This document shows positions 58,422-64,000 of a stretch of 64,000 bases of DNA, in pieces. Where the stretch lies: contig NZ_JXKQ01000006.1 of NCBI RefSeq assembly GCF_001885945.1, forward strand, positions 585 through 64,584, read 5' to 3'. The notes beneath the pieces were generated by a model. The model saw nothing but the letters and a program-made list of their open reading frames with translations. It was not told the origin of the DNA and searched no databases. This DNA is from Enterococcus hermanniensis (GTDB lineage: Bacteria; Bacillota; Bacilli; Lactobacillales; Enterococcaceae). A program made the translations under genes and the position numbers. The first letter of the stretch is position 1. Each line of letters starts with the position of its first letter.

Positions 58422-60019
58422 AGAAAAGAACGACACGTTTGTTGGTCGCATTAACTTGTTTATTACCATTGGTTATAGGCATATTTGGCTTTGGAAATAC
58501 TACGTATGCTGCTGAGGATGAAACAGTTGCTGTAACATTACACAAGAACAAAATGGACCAATTTCCAACGACTACGATCCAAAATACAGGGGATAAGATG
58601 TCTGAGTTTGAGCGTTATGAAGGATTGCCGGGAGTAAAATTTGATGTTTGGGAAGTCAGTGCTGATTTTTATCAACAGTTGAATCAAACTATCAAACAAG
58701 ACGCTAGCGATGCGGAGTACCAAAAGGCAGTAAAAGACTTGATGAGTACGTATACATTACCAGCAGATGCTGGGGCGGCTTTACAAACTGTAGTAACAGA
58801 TGGAAATGGTGAAGCTAAATTTGAAGGACTCGAAAAACGCAATGCTGATGGGACCTATAAAATTTATCTATTTGTAGAAGAAGCAGCTGACGATAGAGAA
58901 ACGATTTCCGCACCACTGATCTTGATGTTGCCGGTAATAAATAAGGAAGGTGTGGAAAATACCAACATTCATCTGTATCCAAAAAATAAAATCAAAACCG
59001 ACATCAGCAAAGAATTATTGGATGACGAGGGCAATCCGATAGCTGGTGAAAATGATAGTCTCATTGACTACGAAATCGGTAAAAAAATTACGTACCGTGT
59101 CGGACTTACGATCCCGAATCAGATCGGAGAATTTGTTACTGATGAAAAGGGGCAAGAAATTCCACGTTATACGGCCCTGAACTTAAAAGATGCGGTCTCA
59201 GAAAAAGGCTTGAAATTTGAAGGAATCGATAAAATCATAGTTGGTACTGACGAAACAAAAGATATCAAAGATGATTTCCTTAGTCATAGTGCAGCGTCTT
59301 ATACGAATGCAGGTACAGATTTTTCAGGTTATGCTGGCTTTGAGATCAAGATGAATCTAGATCCTCAATATCTTGATAAAGCAAAGGAAACAGCTGATTA
59401 TTTGAAGCAATATGCAGGCAAAACGATCTACATTTACTACGCGGTATCATTTACCGATGAAACTCCTGTTGATACATCAGTAGAAAATGAATTTACTGTA
59501 GATTTAGGACATGATGGTGAGTCAGAAAATAAAAAAGTTGAAGAAGAGATCCCTTCTATCATTACCGGAGGAAAAAAATTCTTCAAACATGAGGACGGTA
59601 AAGAAACACAAGCATTACAAGGTGCTGAGTTCAAAGTGTACAAAATAGTCAATGGTCAAAAACTTTACTTAAAAAAAGGTACGAATACGATTTCTTGGAC
59701 AGCCAACGAAACTGAAGCAGAAGTCTATACTTCTAATGAATTAGGTCAATTACAAGTAACGGGTCTGTCATTCGGTACGTATTATTTACAAGAAACGAAA
59801 GCACCAAACGGCTTCCAATTATTGAAGGATGACCAAGAGTTTGAGATAAAAGAAGGCTCGTTCGACGATGGAGAATCTTTAGCAATTGCCAACGTCTCTA
59901 AAGGCGGCTTCTTACCATCAACTGGTGGTAAAGGGATCATCGCCTTCTTAGCGATCGGTTTAGTAATGATGTTAGGTGCCGTTATTAGATACCGTCGCAT
60001 CCAACAAGCCGTAAACTAA
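58418..60019 (+). CDS. Major pilin, LPSTG-anchored, with YPKN pilin motif
   Basis: 533 residues. After a signal peptide (cleavage near TYAA) it has the pilin motif YPKN near residue 187, used by class C sortases to polymerize pili, a D2-type isopeptide domain (LNLKDAVSEKGLKFEG), an E-box (YYLQETKAPNGF, near 456), and the LPSTG signal near 499 with hydrophobic stretch and charged tail. It is translationally coupled to the smaller anchored protein. A class C sortase and tip pilin are not next to it, so assembly would need a sortase elsewhere or the protein may be displayed singly. Confidence 0.9.
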   Translation: MKKRTTRLLVALTCLLPLVIGIFGFGNTTYAAEDETVAVTLHKNKMDQFPTTTIQNTGDKMSEFERYEGLPGVKFDVWEVSADFYQQLNQTIKQDASDAEYQKAVKDLMSTYTLPADAGAALQTVVTDGNGEAKFEGLEKRNADGTYKIYLFVEEAADDRETISAPLILMLPVINKEGVENTNIHLYPKNKIKTDISKELLDDEGNPIAGENDSLIDYEIGKKITYRVGLTIPNQIGEFVTDEKGQEIPRYTALNLKDAVSEKGLKFEGIDKIIVGTDETKDIKDDFLSHSAASYTNAGTDFSGYAGFEIKMNLDPQYLDKAKETADYLKQYAGKTIYIYYAVSFTDETPVDTSVENEFTVDLGHDGESENKKVEEEIPSIITGGKKFFKHEDGKETQALQGAEFKVYKIVNGQKLYLKKGTNTISWTANETEAEVYTSNELGQLQVTGLSFGTYYLQETKAPNGFQLLKDDQEFEIKEGSFDDGESLAIANVSKGGFLPSTGGKGIIAFLAIGLVMMLGAVIRYRRIQQAVN

Positions 60020-60061
60020 GTGGCTTTCTGTGGTAAAATGGGAGCGAAAGAAGGTTGAACG

Positions 60062-60367
60062 ATGACAAGTATGGAAAAAATTATGGAAAAAATCAACCAA
60101 TTTCGTGATGAACGAAACTGGCGCCCATTCCACAATGAAAAAGATTTAGCGTTATCGATTTGTTTAGAAGCAGCCGAATTATTAGAACTTTTCCAATGGA
60201 AAGATTCGGCTGAGGCACGGACACAGACGGAACGTTTGAAAGAAGAACTCGCGGATGTTTTGATTTACTCGTATATGATGGCAGACAATCTGGATTTTGA
60301 CATCGATGAGATCATCAGTGAGAAATTAAAGAAAAACGCAATCAAATATCCAGTAGATGAAGCTTAA
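60062..60367 (+). CDS. MazG-like nucleotide pyrophosphohydrolase
   Basis: 101 residues, all-helical NTP pyrophosphohydrolase of the MazG/RS21-C6 type. The metal site E-x-x-E is in EAAELLELF, and E-x-x-D in EELADVLIYS. It hydrolyses non-canonical or excess NTPs to NMP. ATG 60062 with GAAGG upstream. Separate from the pilin locus and ends at a shared terminator. Confidence 0.88.
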   Translation: MTSMEKIMEKINQFRDERNWRPFHNEKDLALSICLEAAELLELFQWKDSAEARTQTERLKEELADVLIYSYMMADNLDFDIDEIISEKLKKNAIKYPVDEA

Positions 60368-60402
60368 AAAAGGACATGCGACTTTGTCGCACGTCCTTTT
60401 TA
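60365..60402. terminator. Bidirectional terminator between MazG-like and VOC genes
   Basis: AAAAAAGGAC.TGCGAC and GTCGCA.GTCCTTTTT form a near-perfect stem with a 3-base loop. Confidence 0.85.
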
Positions 60403-60789
60403 TTCATGTAATTCTAATGGCAGGCCATCAGGATCAAAGAAGAAGGTCATTTTTTCACCAGTGTAATCATCCGTACGTAAAGGCTCGCACTCAATTCCTT
60501 GCTCGGCTAGATAAGTAACCATTTCTTCAATATTATCAGTCTTGAAAGCCAGATGTCGCAAGCCCGTTGCTTCTGGAAAACTGGGCCGCTTGGGTGGATC
60601 TTGGACAGCAAAAATCTCTAGCTCGGCACCTTGTAATTGTAAATCTAATTTGTAATCTTGGCGTTCTGGTCGATAGTTTTCACGAATGATCGGTAGTCCT
60701 AAAACATCGACATAAAAGTGTTTGGCTTTTTGATAATCCGAGACGATGATCGCCACATGGTGGATGGTAGAAAAAGTTGGTTTTAACAT
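60400..60789 (-). CDS. VOC-family (glyoxalase I-like) metalloprotein
   Basis: 129 residues with two beta-alpha-beta-beta-beta units. Metal-ligand positions appear in HHVAIIVSD, AELEIFA, LRHLAFK and LPLELHE. The fold covers glyoxalase I, fosfomycin-resistance and dioxygenase enzymes; the sequence is closest to the GloA2-like group, but the reaction is not certain. It is monocistronic, minus strand. Confidence 0.85.
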   Translation of the reverse strand: MLKPTFSTIHHVAIIVSDYQKAKHFYVDVLGLPIIRENYRPERQDYKLDLQLQGAELEIFAVQDPPKRPSFPEATGLRHLAFKTDNIEEMVTYLAEQGIECEPLRTDDYTGEKMTFFFDPDGLPLELHE

Positions 60790-60845
60790 AAAAAAATCCT
60801 TTCGCTTTTTCTTTAGTATAACGGATAGATAGTAGGAAAATAAAA

Positions 60846-60865
60846 GCAGACGAACCTTCGTCTGC
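60846..60865 (-). terminator. Terminator after hxlR
   Basis: GCAGACGAA and TTCGTCTGC are a 9-bp perfect inverted repeat, followed by TTTTA on the minus strand. Confidence 0.6.
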
Positions 60866-60867
60866 CT

Positions 60868-61221
60868 TTATTTACTTTTTAACGAGATCGCTTGGCCTTG
60901 CTGTTGCAAATGATTGACGTGTTGTTCACCCCAATTACATAAACTATCTAAAATATTGGATAAGCTAAGTCCATATTCACTTAAAGAATATTCAACTTTC
61001 GGCGGAACCTGTTGATAGACTTTACGATCAATGATTTTATCATCTTCTAATTCACGTAATTGTTGAGTCAGCATTTTTTGACTAATACCAGTGATCCCGC
61101 GTTTCAAATCACTTGGGCGCATCGGTCCATGACGCAAGTTGCATAAGATGATCGGTTTCCATTTTCCGCCAATAACATCCATCGTAGCTTCGACACCAAT
61201 CATGTATTCACGATTTTCCAA
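60868..61221 (-). CDS. HxlR-family transcriptional regulator
   Basis: 117 residues, winged HTH of the HxlR (DUF24) type: VIGGKWKPIILCNLRHGPMR, then ISQKMLTQQLRELEDD and a wing with VEYSLSEYG. The start is TTG 61221 behind AGGAGG; longer frames lack a site. It is divergent from an MFS exporter and probably controls it. Only one conserved cysteine near the N-terminus (C33) fits redox-type members weakly. Confidence 0.87.
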   Translation of the reverse strand: MENREYMIGVEATMDVIGGKWKPIILCNLRHGPMRPSDLKRGITGISQKMLTQQLRELEDDKIIDRKVYQQVPPKVEYSLSEYGLSLSNILDSLCNWGEQHVNHLQQQGQAISLKSK

Positions 61222-61254
61222 AAAAAAATTACCTCCTAAAATATTGATAAGACA

Positions 61255-61320
61255 CAAAAGTTACTAAAAGGTACCTATGATACAAAAAAGTGGGTACTTA
61301 TCAAAAGTTCATCAACAGTA
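61255..61320. promoter_or_regulatory. Divergent hxlR/MFS promoter region with GGTAC repeats
   Basis: AAAGGTACC (about 61266-61274) and GTGGGTACTTA (about 61289-61299) are related elements, with TATGAT between. These may be HxlR-binding half sites. Confidence 0.5.
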
Positions 61321-61366
61321 TATAGTATCTTCTCGTAGGATACAAATACTTTTTTTGGAGGAAATT

Positions 61367-62566
61367 ATGGAAAAGAAACTATCACCAAATTTAACTTTAT
61401 TGGCATTAGCAATCAACGCATTTGCGATTGGTTCAACTGAATTTATTAGTGTCGGATTATTGCCGATGATCGTCAAAAGTTTCAATGTCACATTAGCTCA
61501 AGCAGGATTGACAGTCTCACTTTATGCGTTGGGGGTCACGATCGGGGCTCCATTATTGACAGTTTTAACAGGTAAATGGAATCGTCGTAATTTAATGCTG
61601 GGGATCATGATCCTATTTATCAGCGGTAACTTACTCGCTGCATTTGCGCCAACATTTTCCATCTTATTAGTGGGCCGTATCTTGGCGGCCTTAGCACATG
61701 GTATTTTTATGTCGGTCTCAACAGTTATTGCGGCCGATGTCGTTGAACCTTCTAGACGGGCGAGTGCAATTGCGATTATGTTTACTGGTTTGACTGTTGC
61801 GACTGTTACGGGTGTACCGCTAGGCACTTTTATCGGACAACAAACAACGTGGAATATGTCCTTTATATTTATTGCTGCTGTTGGTTTGATCGGTTTGGTT
61901 GCTAGCAGTTTCTTAGTACCGCGTCACCTGCCAATTCCTGGTAAAGTTGATTTAAAAGGATTCAAACGAATTTTTTCCAATAAACCATTAGTGATGTCTT
62001 TCTTGATCACAGCGTTTGGTTACGGTGGAACGTTTGCGGCATATACGTATCTATCACCGATTCTAGAAAATTTTGGTTTTTCAGCTAGCGCAATCGTGAT
62101 TATCTTGATTGTTTACGGTTTGATGGTAGCGGTAGGAAATACTGTTGGCGGCCATTTGGCGAATGAAAACCCGTTAGCTTCATTGATCAAAATGTTTGGT
62201 TTGTTGATGATCGCTTTACTCTTCTTATTCGTGACGATTATGGTTGGAAATAATATTTTAGGATTGATTGGGGCACTACTTTTAGGTTTGTTTGCTTTTA
62301 TGAATGTACCAGGTTTACAATTGTATGTTGTCCAATTAGCGGAAAAGTATGTTCCACAAGATATTACGCTAGCATCTGCTTTGAATATTGCTGCCTTCAA
62401 TATCGGCATTACTTTAGGCTCAACAGTTGGAGCGCAAGTAACTGGGAAGATTGGCGTTGCCTATACCCCGATTTTTGGAGCGATTATTGTGTTATTAGCG
62501 ATTCTTTTGACGATTCAAGTGCAAAAAAGTGAAGCAAAATCCGTTTTAACTGAATGTGAAGACTAA
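61367..62566 (+). CDS. MFS efflux transporter, DHA1 (YdhP/AraJ-like)
   Basis: 399 residues with twelve membrane segments. It starts MEKKLSPNLTLLALAINAFA and has the motif A-like loop GKWNRRNLM and motif C-like GVPLGTFIGQQ. The family exports sugars, drugs or metabolites. ATG 61367 with GGAGG. Divergent from hxlR, which likely responds to its substrate. The substrate is unknown. Confidence 0.88.
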   Translation: MEKKLSPNLTLLALAINAFAIGSTEFISVGLLPMIVKSFNVTLAQAGLTVSLYALGVTIGAPLLTVLTGKWNRRNLMLGIMILFISGNLLAAFAPTFSILLVGRILAALAHGIFMSVSTVIAADVVEPSRRASAIAIMFTGLTVATVTGVPLGTFIGQQTTWNMSFIFIAAVGLIGLVASSFLVPRHLPIPGKVDLKGFKRIFSNKPLVMSFLITAFGYGGTFAAYTYLSPILENFGFSASAIVIILIVYGLMVAVGNTVGGHLANENPLASLIKMFGLLMIALLFLFVTIMVGNNILGLIGALLLGLFAFMNVPGLQLYVVQLAEKYVPQDITLASALNIAAFNIGITLGSTVGAQVTGKIGVAYTPIFGAIIVLLAILLTIQVQKSEAKSVLTECED

Positions 62567-62608
62567 AAAAGAACCAACCATGAATTAATTCACGGTTGGT
62601 TCTTTTTT
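62565..62608. terminator. Bidirectional terminator between the two MFS genes
   Basis: AAAAAAGAACCAACC and GGTTGGTTCTTTTTT form a 9-bp stem with flanking A and T runs. Confidence 0.88.
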
Positions 62609-63955
62609 AAAGTGGATGATGCAAGCGATAAAGACGATCACTAATAAAGCGAGTAGGAAAAGTAGTGATAATTGTGAACCAGTAACGGTCCCCGCGATAA
62701 AATCAGCATTTGATTGTTGCGACAGATTAATGATCGTTGCGACGATCGCAGTGGCCACAGCCCCCGAAAATTGTTGGAGCGTGTTAAATAATGTATTGCC
62801 ATCACCATAATCTTTTTCGGGCAGTAGGCTCATGCCCGTTGTCATCAGGTTGCTGTAGGAAAATCCAATACCGATCATATAGATTACGTGTCCAGCGACA
62901 AATCCAAGTAATACCGGCATTCTTAATAATACAGTTAATAGGATCCAACCAATTGTTGCTAAACTTAATCCAAATAAAATCGGTTTTTTCGAACCGAGTG
63001 TATCTAAGACCCTTCCCGAGATAGGTGCTAAAATTGCGCCGACAGCAGCTCCTGGCATCATAACTAAGCCAGCAATAAAAGCATCTTTGCCTAATACGAT
63101 TTGGATAAAATTAGGTAGAACGAAAGAAATACCTAATAATAAAAATTGACAGACCAGAAAACCACATAAGAATAAAACAAAAACCTTGTTCTTCAATACG
63201 GTAATCCGAACCAACGGATTATCTCTGCGAGTTGCTTGGCGATAGAAGATGACGAGTCCAACAAGACCAACAGCTAATGAAATCAAACAGAACCAGCTGC
63301 CTAATTGATTTAAGAACATTAATAAACCACTAAATAAAAGCGCCACTCCGATCAAACTGATTCCATCGAGTGAACCTGATTTTTGAACAGGAATTTCTGG
63401 AATCGCGTAAAGTCCGATAGCTAGGGAAATAATCAAGACTGGCAATAAGAAAAGGAAAATAGCATGCCAGGAAAGATTGGCGGTCATGATTCCACCATAA
63501 GTCGGTCCAATAGCAGGTGCGATCGATGTCGTCAATGTACCGACGCCCATCATCGTGCCGCGTTTATGCATCGGAGTAAAGTTTAAGATGATATGGAACA
63601 TCAATGGCAAAGCAATCCCAGTACTGACTCCTTGTAATAGTCGGCCAGCTAATAAGACAGCATAGCTAGGTGACCACAGATCGGTGACCAAGCCGGCAAT
63701 AAAGAATAAATTAGCAATAATAAATAATTTCCGGATTGAATAATTTTTTAGTAGATAATTGGAAAAAGGAACCATGATGGAAATCACTAATAAGTAAATC
63801 GTTGTGACCCATTGAACCATCCCGGTAGAGATGTTAAATTGTTCAATTAATGTTGGGAACGTTACGTTCATAGCGGTCTCAATCAATACCCCCGCAAATG
63901 ACATGATCCCGGTAGCCAAAACGGCTAATAATAAATGGATGTTCTTTTCTTTCAT
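62585..63955 (-). CDS. MFS drug exporter, DHA2 (EmrB/QacA) family
   Basis: 456 residues with about fourteen membrane segments. It begins MKEKNIHLLLAVLATGIMSF and contains the motif C region SIAPAIGPTYGGI and GRLLQGVSTGIALPL. It is related to the frameshifted exporter at 52266-53649 but is intact. It exports hydrophobic compounds with the proton gradient. The substrate is unknown. Its stop overlaps the shared terminator. Confidence 0.9.
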   Translation of the reverse strand: MKEKNIHLLLAVLATGIMSFAGVLIETAMNVTFPTLIEQFNISTGMVQWVTTIYLLVISIMVPFSNYLLKNYSIRKLFIIANLFFIAGLVTDLWSPSYAVLLAGRLLQGVSTGIALPLMFHIILNFTPMHKRGTMMGVGTLTTSIAPAIGPTYGGIMTANLSWHAIFLFLLPVLIISLAIGLYAIPEIPVQKSGSLDGISLIGVALLFSGLLMFLNQLGSWFCLISLAVGLVGLVIFYRQATRRDNPLVRITVLKNKVFVLFLCGFLVCQFLLLGISFVLPNFIQIVLGKDAFIAGLVMMPGAAVGAILAPISGRVLDTLGSKKPILFGLSLATIGWILLTVLLRMPVLLGFVAGHVIYMIGIGFSYSNLMTTGMSLLPEKDYGDGNTLFNTLQQFSGAVATAIVATIINLSQQSNADFIAGTVTGSQLSLLFLLALLVIVFIACIIHFKKEPTVN

Positions 63956-64000
63956 TTTATACCCTCACTTTATTTCTATAACTATTAATGCTGAATTGAA

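Noticed and set aside
1-64000. CRISPR array or insertion sequence
   Set aside because: I saw no regular short repeats with spacers and no transposase gene in any frame examined.

Overview
The window is a low-GC Firmicutes chromosome segment, almost certainly Enterococcus. RpoB, RpoC, L13 and S9 read as enterococcal proteins, ctsR-clpC lacks mcsAB, ribosome sites are strong AGGAGG types, and several genes start at TTG or GTG. Species is not resolved.

Bases 1-26465 are core chromosome: tRNA-Pro, ctsR-clpC, a U32 pair for tRNA hydroxylation, glutathione reductase, birA, a Trp-type ABC transporter behind a terminator/antiterminator leader, rpoB-rpoC, an LCP cell-wall ligase, msrA, a frameshifted prepilin peptidase, dps, argG/argH, and rplM-rpsI.

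The 3' end of rpsI carries two tandem integrated islands (about 26466-48511). Island 1 (about 9.3 kb) has a tyrosine integrase lacking its first catalytic arginine, an excisionase-like protein, an XRE regulator, a Hachiman defence pair (hamB-hamA), a Fic protein under a repeated operator, a deaminase, and an oriT-like site but no relaxase. It is bounded by a 52-bp repeat of the rpsI end. Island 2 (about 12.7 kb) has an intact integrase, Xis, a MobT-type relaxase, a related XRE regulator, a matching oriT-like site, cadC-cadA metal export, and an arsenic operon (arsR-arsD-arsA-arsD2-acr3 pseudogene-acr3-arsC). The pair looks like a mobilizable element stacked with an oriT-bearing island that could borrow the neighbour's relaxase.

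From 48512 the chromosome resumes: the probable original rpsI terminator, a lipoprotein, a GlcNAc-type PTS permease, a frameshifted drug exporter with a divergent MarR regulator, a second MarR gene, dus, an ASCH protein, a two-gene pilin locus without a sortase, a MazG-like pyrophosphohydrolase, a VOC protein, an HxlR regulator with divergent MFS exporter, and a final DHA2 exporter. Three genes (prepilin peptidase, DHA2 exporter, first acr3) are broken by small indels, two in homopolymers and one by a 10-bp tandem duplication.
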